Below are positions 32,671 through 40,767 of a stretch of DNA of 64,000 bases, piece by piece. The position numbers were made by a program, and so were the translations under genes. Location of the stretch: positions 372,001 to 436,000 of the forward strand of contig JABAKE010000002.1 of the NCBI GenBank assembly GCA_019779905.1, read 5' to 3'. The stretch comes from Modestobacter lapidis. GTDB taxonomy: Bacteria; Actinomycetota; Actinomycetes; Mycobacteriales; Geodermatophilaceae. The first letter of the stretch is position 1. The number at the start of each line of letters is the position of its first letter. The notes beneath the pieces are model-generated. The model did not search any database and was not told the origin of the DNA. It worked only from the letters and a program-made list of their open reading frames with translations.

Positions 32671-32838
32671 TCAGCTGGTCGCGCCCTTCAGGGCTTCGGA
32701 GAGGGCGGTCGCCTCGTCGGGGGACAGCTCGACGACCAGCCGCCCGCCACCTTCCAGGGGGACGCGCATGACCAGGCCGCGGCCCTCCTTGGTGACCTCG
32801 AGGGGACCTTCACCCGTGCGCGGCTTCATGGCCGCCAT
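32671..32838 (-). CDS. DUF3117 small conserved actinobacterial protein
   Basis: A 55-residue protein starting at ATG 32838 behind a strong AGGAGG site. MAAMKPRTGEGPLEVTKEGR, then GLVMRVPLEGGGRLVVELSPDEA is nearly identical to the Rv1211 protein as I recall it. The role is unknown; it is among the most conserved short proteins of actinobacteria and lies next to tagA in both genomes. Its stop overlaps a possible CTG start of pepA. Confidence 0.93.
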   Translation of the reverse strand: MAAMKPRTGEGPLEVTKEGRGLVMRVPLEGGGRLVVELSPDEATALSEALKGATS

Positions 32839-32964
32839 GCGTGCCTCCTTCACCGGCCACCCACGCGCCTGCTGGCCCGTGGTGTGGCGACTGTTCGTGC
32901 AGAGCTCGCACCAATGATCCCGTATCGCGCAGCGTTCGACCAACCTGACCCCCCGCCGAACCCG

Positions 32965-33552
32965 TTAGAGGTGCTCAGCAGAACTCGCGCGGAAGCAGCC
33001 GGCCACGTGGTCGTCGACCATGCCGGTGGCCTGCATGAGGGCATAGGCGGTGGTCGGACCCACGAACGCGAAGCCCCGCCGCTTGAGCTCCCTGGCCATC
33101 GCGACCGACTCCGGAGTGGTCGCCGGCACCTCGGCCAGGGTCCGCGGACGCGGCGGCCGCGCCGCCGGCGCGAACGACCACAGCAGGTCCGACAGGCCCT
33201 CGGGCAGCTGCTGCGCGGCGCGCGCGTTGCCGATCGCCGCGCGGATCTTGGCCCGGTTGCGGACGATGGCGGCGTCGGCCATCAGCCGCTCGACGTCGGG
33301 TGGCGTGAATGCGGCGACCGCGTCGATCTCGAAACCGGCGAACGCGGCGCGGAAGGCCGGCCGCTTGCGCAGGATGGTGATCCAGGACAGCCCGGACTGG
33401 AACGCCTCCAGGCAGACCCGCTCGAACAGGGCGTCGTCGCCGGTGAGCGGTCTCCCCCACTCCTCGTCGTGGTAGCGGACGTACTCGGGTGCGCTGTTCG
33501 CCCACGCGCACCGCTCGACGTGCCCTGCTCCGTCGTCCACCGGGTCGGCCAC
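32965..33552 (-). CDS. tagA: DNA-3-methyladenine glycosylase I
   Basis: A 195-residue base-excision repair enzyme of the Tag family that removes 3-methyladenine from DNA. Characteristic blocks are RCAWANSAPEYVRYHDEEWG near the N-terminus, LFERVCLEAFQSGLSWITIL (helix-hairpin-helix region with the catalytic Glu), RNRAKIRAAIGNA and GFAFVGPTTAYALMQATGMVDDH. The zinc ligands expected are C15-like near the start and His/Cys in the tail (DDHVAGC), which are present. GTG 33552 starts 26 bp from the divergent epimerase gene. Same neighbour order as Rv1210-Rv1211. Confidence 0.94.
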   Translation of the reverse strand: MADPVDDGAGHVERCAWANSAPEYVRYHDEEWGRPLTGDDALFERVCLEAFQSGLSWITILRKRPAFRAAFAGFEIDAVAAFTPPDVERLMADAAIVRNRAKIRAAIGNARAAQQLPEGLSDLLWSFAPAARPPRPRTLAEVPATTPESVAMARELKRRGFAFVGPTTAYALMQATGMVDDHVAGCFRASSAEHL

Positions 33553-33578
33553 GGCCGACGAGGCTAGCGTCCTTCCTC

Positions 33579-34637
33579 GTGCGCGTGCTGATCACCGGAG
33601 GGGCGGGCTTCATCGGCTCGCACGTCGTCGCTGCCTGCGCCACCGCCGGGCACGAGGTGCGCGTGCTCGACGCGCTGCTGCCCGCCGTCCACCCGGCGTA
33701 CCCCGGCGGGGTCCCGAACCTGACCGGCGTGGATCTGCTGGTGGGCGACGTCCGCGACCGGGACGCCGTCGACCGGGCGCTGGACGGGGTGGAGGCGGTC
33801 TGCCACCAGGCGGCGATGGTCGGCCTGGGGGTGGATGTCCAGGACATGCCCGACTACGCCGGCATCAACGACCTCGGGACGGCGGTGCTGCTGGCCGCGA
33901 TGGCCCGCGCGGACGTCGGCCGGCTGGTGCTGGCCAGCTCGATGGTCGTCTACGGCGAGAGCCGTTACGAGTGCGCCGAGCACGGCGTCGTTCCCGCCGC
34001 GCCGCGCCGCCGCGCCGACCTCGACGACGGCCGCTTCGAGCCGCCCTGCCCGGTCTGCGGCCGGCAGCTCAGCTGGGGCGCGGTCGGCGAGGACACCCCG
34101 CCCGACCCGCGTAACACCTATGCCGCCACCAAGCTCGCCCAGGAGCACCTGGCCGCATCCTGGGCACGGTCGACCGGTGGCGGCGCGGTCGCGCTGAGAT
34201 ACCACAACGTCTACGGCCCGCACATGCCGCGTGACACGCCCTACGCCGGGGTGGCCTCGATCTTCCGCAGTGCCCTGGAGAGCGGCCGGGCTCCGCGGGT
34301 GTTCGAGGACGGCGGCCAGCAGCGGGACTTCGTGCACGTCACCGACGTCGCGCAGGCCAACCTGCGGGCGCTGGAGGCCGAGCCGCCCGACGGGGCGCTG
34401 CGGGCCTACAACGTCGCCTCCGGGGTGCCGCACACCGTCGGGGACATGGCGGCCGCGCTGGCCGAGGCGTTCGGTGGGCCCGCGCCGGTGGTCACCGGGG
34501 AGTACCGGATCGGCGACGTCCGGCACGTGGTGGCCGCTCCGGCGCGGGCGCAGGACGAGCTCGGCTACGCGGCCCGGGTGACCTTCGCCGACGGCATGCG
34601 CCAGTTCGCCACCGCTCCGCTGCGCCCCGCCCCCTGA
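33579..34637 (+). CDS. NAD-dependent sugar epimerase/dehydratase with CxxC insert
   Basis: A 352-residue extended SDR. GGAGFIG (7-13) binds NAD, Y181xxxK185 (NTYAATKLAQEH) is catalytic and S120/S121 precede it. Between strand and Tyr there is an insert with C132, H136, C157 and C160 (YECAEHG ... PCPVCGRQL) that looks like a small metal site; the same kind of insert is found, as far as I recall, in dTDP-L-rhamnose 4-epimerase-like members. GTG 33579 gives the conserved VRVLITGGAGF start. It precedes a membrane glycosyltransferase, so the activated sugar may feed cell-envelope glycosylation. Confidence 0.87.
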   Translation: MRVLITGGAGFIGSHVVAACATAGHEVRVLDALLPAVHPAYPGGVPNLTGVDLLVGDVRDRDAVDRALDGVEAVCHQAAMVGLGVDVQDMPDYAGINDLGTAVLLAAMARADVGRLVLASSMVVYGESRYECAEHGVVPAAPRRRADLDDGRFEPPCPVCGRQLSWGAVGEDTPPDPRNTYAATKLAQEHLAASWARSTGGGAVALRYHNVYGPHMPRDTPYAGVASIFRSALESGRAPRVFEDGGQQRDFVHVTDVAQANLRALEAEPPDGALRAYNVASGVPHTVGDMAAALAEAFGGPAPVVTGEYRIGDVRHVVAAPARAQDELGYAARVTFADGMRQFATAPLRPAP

Positions 34638-34645
34638 CCCCTCGA

Positions 34646-34679
34646 CGGCAGGAATGGCCATCTCTGCCCGATCCTGCCG
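34646..34679. terminator. Short hairpin between epimerase and GT39-like genes
   Basis: CGGCAGGA (34646-34653) pairs with TCCTGCCG (34672-34679) around an 18-nt loop in the 55-bp gap. It is weak compared with the other hairpins and could be an attenuator. Confidence 0.45.
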
Positions 34680-34692
34680 CTAGGTTCCCGGC

Positions 34693-36198
34693 GTGCTCGG
34701 CATCGCGCCCTCTCCGGCCACCGTCGTCCGCCGTCCGGACGTCGCCTGGCGGGGGCTGCTCGCGGTGGCCGGTGCGCTCGTCGCGCTGCTGCTGGCCACC
34801 GCCGGCCGCTACGGGTACCACCGGGACGAGCTGTACTTCCTGCGGGCGGGCCGGGAGCTGGCCTGGGGGTTCGTCGACCAGCCGCCGCTGACCCCCTTCC
34901 TGGCCCGGGTGATGGACACCGTCGCGCCCGGGTCGCTGGTCGGCCTCCGGCTGCCCTCGGCGCTGGCCGCCGGGCTGGTCGTGCTGCTGGCCGGGCTGCT
35001 GGCCCGGGAGTTCGGCAGCGGCCGGGCCGGCCAGCTGCTGGCCGCCGCATCGACGGCCGGCGCCGCCGTGCTGCTCGCCGTCGGCCACCTGCTGTCGACG
35101 TCGACGCCGGACCTGCTCGGCTGGACGGCGCTGAGCTGGCTGCTGGTCCGGGCGCTGCGCGACGGCGGCCGGGTGTGGCTGGCGGTCGGCGCGGTCGCCG
35201 GGCTGGCGCTGCTGAACAAGACGCTGCCGGCGTTCCTGCTCGCCGCGGTCGCGGTCGGGGTGCTCGCCGTCGGCCCCCGGCCGGCGCTGCGGTCGCCGTG
35301 GCCGTGGCTGGGCGCGCTGCTGGGCGCGGCACTGTGGGCTCCGCACGTCATCTGGCAGCTGGCCAACGGGCTGCCCCAGCTGGAGCTGTCCCGGGCCATC
35401 GCGGCCGGCAGCTCGGGCACCAGCGAGCCCTGGTACCTCTTCCTGCCCTACCAGCTCGTGCTGGTCAGCCCGGTGCTGCTGCCGGTGTGGGTGGCCGGCT
35501 GGCTGCGGCTGCTGCGCGACCCGGCGCTGGCGACCTGGCGGGCCTTCGCCGTCGCCTACCCGCTGCTCGCCGCCGCGTTCGTGGCCACCGGAGGCAAGCC
35601 CTACTACCTGGCCGGGCTCTACCCGCTGCTGCTGGCGGCCGGCGCCGAGCCCGCGATGGCGTGGGCGCGGCGGGGCGCGGCCCGGCTGCGCGGTGGCCTG
35701 CTGGCCGCCGCGCCGGTACTCAGCCTCGGGATCGCGGCGGTGCTCTTCCTGCCGGTCGTCCCGGTGGCCCGGCTGGCCGGCACCCCGGTCCCCGACGTCA
35801 ACTACGACGCCGGGGAGACGGTCGGCTGGCCGGCGTTCGCGGCCGTCCTGGCCCGGGTGCGCGCGGGGCTGCCCGACGGCGAGCGGGTCGCCGTCCTGAC
35901 CGGGAACTACGGCGAGGCCGGCGCCGTCGACCGGTACCTGCCCGAGCTGGCCCCGGCGTACAGCCGGCACAACTCCTACTGGACGTGGGGCCCGCCGCCG
36001 GAGGAGGCCACCACCCTCATCTCCGTCGGCATCGCCGAGGTGGAGCTGCGCCGGTGGTTCGGCCGGGTCGAGCAGGTGGCGCGGATCGACAACGGCGTGG
36101 GGCTGGACAACGACGAGCAGGGCCGGCCGGTCTGGGTGCTGCGCGACCGGCGGGCCGGCTGGCCGGAGATCTGGCCGGAGCTGCGCCGGCTGGCCTGA
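34693..36198 (+). CDS. Polytopic GT39/PMT-type membrane glycosyltransferase
   Basis: A 501-residue membrane protein with about ten to eleven helices and a soluble C-terminal domain of about 110 residues. The first extracytoplasmic loop holds YGYHRDELYFLRAGRELAWGFVDQPPLTPFLAR, with the acidic DE pair that binds metal and polyprenyl-phosphate sugar in PMT/ArnT-like enzymes. These use lipid-linked sugars as donors outside the membrane. GTG 34693 begins the frame. It is downstream of the epimerase gene and convergent (7-bp gap) with an EAL remnant. Acceptor and sugar are unknown. Confidence 0.85.
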   Translation: MLGIAPSPATVVRRPDVAWRGLLAVAGALVALLLATAGRYGYHRDELYFLRAGRELAWGFVDQPPLTPFLARVMDTVAPGSLVGLRLPSALAAGLVVLLAGLLAREFGSGRAGQLLAAASTAGAAVLLAVGHLLSTSTPDLLGWTALSWLLVRALRDGGRVWLAVGAVAGLALLNKTLPAFLLAAVAVGVLAVGPRPALRSPWPWLGALLGAALWAPHVIWQLANGLPQLELSRAIAAGSSGTSEPWYLFLPYQLVLVSPVLLPVWVAGWLRLLRDPALATWRAFAVAYPLLAAAFVATGGKPYYLAGLYPLLLAAGAEPAMAWARRGAARLRGGLLAAAPVLSLGIAAVLFLPVVPVARLAGTPVPDVNYDAGETVGWPAFAAVLARVRAGLPDGERVAVLTGNYGEAGAVDRYLPELAPAYSRHNSYWTWGPPPEEATTLISVGIAEVELRRWFGRVEQVARIDNGVGLDNDEQGRPVWVLRDRRAGWPEIWPELRRLA

Positions 36199-36205
36199 GG
36201 CCCGC

Positions 36206-36598
36206 TCAGGCGGACCGCGCCGGCGCTGCCGGCGCCCGGGCGTCGAGCCAGCGCTCCAGCTCCGTGGCCGGCAGCGGGCGGGTGAGGTGATAGCCCTGCA
36301 CCAGGTCGCAGCCGAGGACGGCGAGCGCGTCGAGCGTCGCCTGGTCCTCCACCCCCTCGGCGACCAGCACCAGCCCCAGCGCGTGGGCGAGCTGCAGCGT
36401 CGAGGTGACGATGGCGGCGTTGCGGGGACTCTCGGTCAGCGAGCCGACGAAGGCCCGGTCCAGCTTGAGCTCGGTGACCGGCAGCTCGGCCAGGTACGCC
36501 AGGCTGGAGTAGCCGGTCCCGTAGTCGTCGATGGCGATGCCCACGCCCATGGCCCGCAGCCGGGTGAGCACGCCGGCGGCGCGCTCGCGGTCCTCCAT
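36206..36598 (-). pseudogene. Remnant of an EAL-domain (c-di-GMP phosphodiesterase) gene
   Basis: About 130 residues matching only the C-terminal half of an EAL domain: GVGIAIDDYGTGYSSLAYL, ELKLDRAFVGSL, VLVAEGVEDQATLDAL and CDLVQGYHLTRPLPATELERWL. A full EAL domain has about 240 residues; the N-terminal half with the ExLxR substrate/metal motif and any GGDEF or sensor part is missing. The frame upstream of 36598 becomes unrelated sequence. An ATG at 36598 could give a short product, but it would lack catalytic metal ligands, so decay by deletion is the best reading. Confidence 0.85.
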
Positions 36599-36656
36599 CC
36601 GTCCGGCGGCCTCAGGTCCATGGACAGGTGATCGGTTCCCGGGACCTGCGGATTGA

Positions 36657-36684
36657 CCCGTCTCCCACCGGAGGGGGAGACGGG
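36657..36684. terminator. Hairpin downstream of the EamA gene
   Basis: CCCGTCTCCC (36657-36666) pairs perfectly with GGGAGACGGG (36675-36684) around an 8-nt loop, about 70 bp beyond the stop of the EamA gene. A second, weaker GCCCGTG/CACGGGT pair overlaps it. Confidence 0.75.
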
Positions 36685-36753
36685 CCCGTGCTGCCCGCCA
36701 CGGACGGCACCGGCACGGGTCGGGCATTCCCCGGCTGCGCTCGCCAGGACGGG

Positions 36754-37659
36754 TCAGGGGACGGCGCTGTCGACGTCGCTGAGCTCGGACGGTGCGGTGC
36801 GCACCGGGTTGCGCCGGGTGGCCAGCATGCAGCCGACCAGGATCAGCGGCAGCCCGACGGCCAGGCCAAGGGTGAACGGCTCGTCGAGGAGCAGGACGCC
36901 GAGCAGCACGGCGACGGCCGGGTTGACGAAGGTGAACACCAGCGCCCGCTGCGGGCCGGCCTCGCGGATCAGGGCGAAGAACAGTGCGAGCGCCAGCGCG
37001 GTGCAGACCACCCCGAGCACGAGCAGCGAGACCAGCGCGTCGACCGAGGCGTCGGCCGCCCGGCCCAGCTGGGGCACCGCGAAGGGCGCGTAGACCAGCG
37101 CGGTGACCACCAGCGCGAAGGCGCTCGCGGTCACCCCCGAGACGTCGGGCAGCGACCGGCTGACCACCAGCGGCGCGGTGGCGTACCCCAGGATGACCAG
37201 CGCGATCGCACCGATGGCGGCCAGCTGCGCACCGGCCACGTCGAGGCCCAGCAGAACCGCGATGCCGACGACGCCCAGCAGCATGCCGCCGATTCGCACC
37301 GGGGAGAGCCGCTCCTCCTCCCCGGCCAGCCGGGCCGCCAGCGCGGCGACGAACGGCACGCCGGCGACGAGCAGCCCGGTGAGCGAGGACGACAGCGACT
37401 GCTCGGCCCAGGACAGCAGGAACCAGGGCCCGGTCATCTCCAGCACGGTGAACAGCAGCAGCGCCCGCCAGTGCCGCAGCGCCCGCCGGAACCGCCCCCG
37501 GGCGAGCGCCCAGGGCAGCAGCAGGAGGGCGCCGACGAGACAGCGCAGGAAGACCACGACCACCGGGGAGAGCTCCTCGACGGCGACCTTGATCAGCAGG
37601 TACGGAAGGCCCCAGATCAGCGACATGGCGGCGAACAGCAGCCACCCCCGCCGGCTCAC
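36754..37659 (-). CDS. EamA/DMT-superfamily transporter
   Basis: A 301-residue membrane protein with ten predicted helices in two EamA repeats (about 10-135 and 150-285). FAAMSLIWGLPYLLIKVAVEELSP, FLRCLVGALLLLPWAL and the second-repeat ALVFTFVNPAVAVLLGVLLLDEPFTLGLAVGLPLILVG are the usual marks. Such proteins export metabolites or amino acids. GTG 37659 is the listed start; ATG 37626 inside is an alternative that would cut the first helix. A threefold 77-bp repeat begins 5 bp upstream, so its leader and promoter must lie in or beyond that array. Confidence 0.9.
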   Translation of the reverse strand: MSRRGWLLFAAMSLIWGLPYLLIKVAVEELSPVVVVFLRCLVGALLLLPWALARGRFRRALRHWRALLLFTVLEMTGPWFLLSWAEQSLSSSLTGLLVAGVPFVAALAARLAGEEERLSPVRIGGMLLGVVGIAVLLGLDVAGAQLAAIGAIALVILGYATAPLVVSRSLPDVSGVTASAFALVVTALVYAPFAVPQLGRAADASVDALVSLLVLGVVCTALALALFFALIREAGPQRALVFTFVNPAVAVLLGVLLLDEPFTLGLAVGLPLILVGCMLATRRNPVRTAPSELSDVDSAVP

Positions 37660-37663
37660 GAAT

Positions 37664-37890
37664 CCTCCTCGCCGGCGCTCGTCAGCCGCGTTCGCGGAGC
37701 TGCTGTGCCCATGCGTGAGCTCGCGAGCTCGCTCACGAGTCCTCCTCGCCGGCGCTCGTCAGCCGCGTTCGCGGAGCTGCTGTGCCCATGCGTGAGCTCG
37801 CGAGCTCGCTCACGAGTCCTCCTCGCCGGCGCTCGTCAGCCGCGTTCGCGGAGCTGCTGTGCCCATGCGTGAGCTCGCGAGCTCGCTCAC
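37664..37890. repeat. Three tandem 77-bp repeats upstream of the EamA gene
   Basis: Copies start at 37664, 37741 and 37818 (period 77 bp). Each contains the near-palindrome GTGAGCTCGCGAGCTCGCTC, which can fold. The array fills most of the 337-bp gap between the EamA gene and the next gene on the same strand; the rest (37891-37996) shows no gene. The length is not a multiple of three and it does not form part of a real coding frame. Confidence 0.93.
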
Positions 37891-37996
37891 GTGGGCACCC
37901 CGGACCTCGTCGTCACCGGGCCATCATGGCCGAGCCCACCGACATCCCCGCCCGGGGCTTCCGGCAGCGAAACCCCAGGGCCCGGAGCCCGTGAGG

Positions 37997-39346
37997 TCAC
38001 CACTCGGTGCGGACGCCGACCTCGATACCGACCGCGAGGGCGGCCGACGCCGCCAGCCACCCGCGCCGTCCCCGCGCGGGCAGGAACGCCGTGGCCACCA
38101 GGACCCACACGTAGAAGGGCAGCCAGATCCGCTCGGTCTCCCCACGCACCAGGCCGGTGAGGTCGCTGACCGCGATCCCGGCGAGCGCGGCCAGCGGCAG
38201 CAGCGCCGGCGGCTGCCGCCGCAGCGAGGCCAGCCCGGCCACCGCCGCCGGGCCGAGGGCGAGGGCCGCCGCGGCGAGGTTGGCGACCAGGAAGAAGGCC
38301 AGCGGCCGGTTGGCGTAGGACGGGCCCGAGCGCACCCGGTCCCCGGCCGCGGCGAAGCCCTCCACCCACCAGTAGCCGCCGACCGCGAACAGGACGACGA
38401 CGGCCAGCACTCCGGCCGCCCCGACGGCGAGCACCCGGATGACGCCGCCGCGGCCGAGCCGTTCCCGGTGCACCCCCACCACGGCGAGGGCGACCAGCCC
38501 GAGGGCGGTGAGGCCGAAGGACAGGAACAGCGCGGCGCCCAGCAGCAGTCCGCCGGCGACGGCACGCAGGTCCGACGCCGGCCCCGGGGCGCGTGCGGCG
38601 GCCGTCGCCAGCAGCGCGACGCCCCAGGCCGCCACGCCGGCGAAGAACGCGTCCGCGCTGGTGGCGACCCACAGCGCGACCGGGGCGAACACCAGGAAGG
38701 GCGCCGCGCGCCGGGCCGGCTGCTCTCCCCCCACCGCCCGCACGGCCACCAGGACGGCGGGCACCGCGAGCGCGCCCCCGGCGATGCACAACGCCGCGGC
38801 CCAGCCCAGGCCGCCCAGGCCCAGCCGGTCCAGCAGCACGAAGGCCAGCAGGGCGCCCGGCGGGTGACCGGCCACGTGCGTCGTCCAGGGATCGGCCGCG
38901 TCGGCCGGCACGGAGTCCACGAAGGTGGCCAGGAACGTGCCGAGGTCACCGACCCGGGGCACGTCGTAGGGGTACTCGTACCGGACGGAGAGCGGCTCGG
39001 GCAGCCGGGACCACCCGGAGGACAGCGCCAGGGCCACCGCCCAGCCGGCGGCCGCGACGGCGGACCCCGGCAACAGCACCCCCCACCGCAGCCGGGCGGC
39101 CAGCGCCGGGCCCCAGAGCACCCCGGCCAGGCCGACCGCGACCGGCAGCAGCACCCGCGGGGTGAGGACGACGTCGAACCTGCCGCGCAGCACGTACCCG
39201 CCGGCCAGGTGCAGCACCGTGCCGTCCTGGGTGAGCCGGCGGCCGACCTCCGCGACGGCGAGCACGACGGCGGCCACGGCGAGCACCGCGATCCAGCCGC
39301 GCCGGCCCACCCCGGCCGCCGGTGTCTCGGCCGGGATGGGGGTCAC
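37997..39346 (-). CDS. Polytopic membrane protein, glycosyltransferase-like
   Basis: A 449-residue protein with about eleven to twelve predicted helices. After the first helices, a large extracytoplasmic loop (about 110-160) contains YEYPYDVPRVGDLGTFLATFVDSVP and DPWTTHVAGHPPGALLAFVLLDRLG, which resembles the donor-binding loop of GT-C-type enzymes; no motif fixes the exact family. GTG 39346 gives VTPIPAETPAAG ahead of the first helix. It is divergent from a GT2 gene with which it may act in envelope glycan or glycolipid assembly; this is inference from neighbourhood only. Confidence 0.7.
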   Translation of the reverse strand: MTPIPAETPAAGVGRRGWIAVLAVAAVVLAVAEVGRRLTQDGTVLHLAGGYVLRGRFDVVLTPRVLLPVAVGLAGVLWGPALAARLRWGVLLPGSAVAAAGWAVALALSSGWSRLPEPLSVRYEYPYDVPRVGDLGTFLATFVDSVPADAADPWTTHVAGHPPGALLAFVLLDRLGLGGLGWAAALCIAGGALAVPAVLVAVRAVGGEQPARRAAPFLVFAPVALWVATSADAFFAGVAAWGVALLATAAARAPGPASDLRAVAGGLLLGAALFLSFGLTALGLVALAVVGVHRERLGRGGVIRVLAVGAAGVLAVVVLFAVGGYWWVEGFAAAGDRVRSGPSYANRPLAFFLVANLAAAALALGPAAVAGLASLRRQPPALLPLAALAGIAVSDLTGLVRGETERIWLPFYVWVLVATAFLPARGRRGWLAASAALAVGIEVGVRTEW

Positions 39347-39451
39347 GGTGTCGGAGCGTAGGTCGGCCCGCCGGGCGGCGCTGGTACACCCGGCCCGGGC
39401 CGGCGGTGCGGACACCGGGCGATGACCAGGTCCGCTGGGTACGGTCCGCGC

Positions 39452-40105
39452 GTGCCGGATGTCGTCTTCCCCTGTCTCGACGAGGCGGGGGCCCTGCCCT
39501 GGCTGCTCCCCCGGCTGCCCGCCGGCTACCGCGCCATCGTCGCGGACAACGGGTCCACCGACGGCTCCGCGCAGATCGCCGCCGAGCACGGCGCGACGGT
39601 CGTGCACGTGCCGCAGCGCGGCTTCGGCGCCGCCGCGCACGCGGGGCTGGTGGCGGCGACCGCCGACGTCGTCTGCTTCTGCGACGCCGACGGGTCGATG
39701 GACCCCGCGCAGCTGCCGCGGGTCGCCGAACCGGTGCTCGCCGGGAACGCCGACCTGGTGCTCGGCCGCCGCCGGCCCACCCAGCGGGGTGCCTGGCCGG
39801 TGCACGCCCGGGTGGCCAACACCGCGCTGGGCGTGCTGCTGCGCCGGCGCACCGGGCTGGCGTTGCACGACCTGGGCCCGATGCGCGCCGGACGGCGGCA
39901 GGCCCTGCTGGACCTCGGCATCACCGACCGGCGCTTCGGCTACCCGCTGGAGATGGTCACCAGGGCGGCCGACGCCGGCTGGCGGATCACCGAGGTCGAC
40001 GTCGGCTACGCACCCCGGGCGGAGGGGACGACGTCCAAGGTCACCGGCACGGTGCTCGGAACGGTCCGCACCATCCGCGACATGCGCGAGGTGCTGTCCC
40101 GGTGA
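39452..40105 (+). CDS. Family 2 glycosyltransferase
   Basis: A 217-residue GT-A enzyme of family GT2. VVFPCLDEAGALPWLLPRLP opens the fold; DNGSTDGSAQIAAEHGA and VCFCDADGSMDPAQLPRV contain the nucleotide and DxD metal sites; GRRRPTQRGAWP follows. No membrane helices. GTG 39452 is chosen because the ten residues added by the ATG at 39422 do not resemble the family. It is first of four genes joined by 4-bp overlaps (GTGA, ATGA, ATGA). A polyprenyl-phosphate sugar synthase role is possible. Confidence 0.88.
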   Translation: MPDVVFPCLDEAGALPWLLPRLPAGYRAIVADNGSTDGSAQIAAEHGATVVHVPQRGFGAAAHAGLVAATADVVCFCDADGSMDPAQLPRVAEPVLAGNADLVLGRRRPTQRGAWPVHARVANTALGVLLRRRTGLALHDLGPMRAGRRQALLDLGITDRRFGYPLEMVTRAADAGWRITEVDVGYAPRAEGTTSKVTGTVLGTVRTIRDMREVLSR

Positions 40106-40767
40106 CCGCGCTGCTGGTGATCACCAAGGCGCCCGTGCCCGGCCGGAGCAAGACCCGGCTCAGCCCGCCGTGCACGCCCGGGCAGGCCGCGGAGATCGCC
40201 GCCGCGGCCATCGGCGACACGCTGGACGTCGTGCGGGCCACGCCGGTGCAGCGCCGGGTGGTCGCCCTCGACGGCGCGCCGGGCGCGCTGGACCTGTCCG
40301 GGTGCGTCGTCGTCCGACAGGTCGACGGCGACCTCGGCACCCGGTTGGCACAGGCCTTCACCGACGCGATGGCCGGCCCCGAGGGCGACCTGCCCACCCT
40401 GCTGATCGGCATGGACACCCCGCAGGTCTTCCCCGACCTGCTCGCCGCGTCACTGGCCACGCTGGTCGCCGCCGGGCCGGGCACGGCGGTGCTGGGCGTC
40501 GCCCCGGACGGCGGCTGGTGGGCGCTGGGCGTGCACTCCCCCGACGGCGCGGCGGTCCTCCGCGACGTGCCGATGTCCCGGGCGGACACCGCCGTGCTCA
40601 CCCGGGCGGCCCTCGAGGGTGCCGGGCTGACCGTGCTCGACCTGCCCCAGCTGACCGACATCGACCACTTCGCCGACGCGGTGACGGTCGCCGCGCTCTG
40701 CCCGCCGGGCAGCCGCACCCGCCGGGCGGTCGACGGGGTCGTCGCGGGGCCGGCGGGAACGGCATGA
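40102..40767 (+). CDS. DUF2064 nucleotidyl/glycosyltransferase-like protein
   Basis: A 221-residue DUF2064 protein (the group also named TIGR04282-type glycosyltransferase, related to CofC/MobA-like nucleotidyltransferases). It has VITKAPVPGRSKTRLSPPC at the N-terminus, GDLGTRLAQAFTDAM, LLIGMDTPQV and GVAPDGGWWALG. It starts at a GTG that overlaps the GT2 stop (GTGA at 40102-40105) and ends inside the next start. Pairing with a GT2 gene is common for the family. The transferred group is unknown. Confidence 0.87.
   Translation: MTALLVITKAPVPGRSKTRLSPPCTPGQAAEIAAAAIGDTLDVVRATPVQRRVVALDGAPGALDLSGCVVVRQVDGDLGTRLAQAFTDAMAGPEGDLPTLLIGMDTPQVFPDLLAASLATLVAAGPGTAVLGVAPDGGWWALGVHSPDGAAVLRDVPMSRADTAVLTRAALEGAGLTVLDLPQLTDIDHFADAVTVAALCPPGSRTRRAVDGVVAGPAGTA

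Noticed and set aside
37664-37890. Possible CRISPR array or short repeated coding frames
   Set aside because: Contiguous 77-bp units without spacers; the short frames in each unit are by-products of the repeat.
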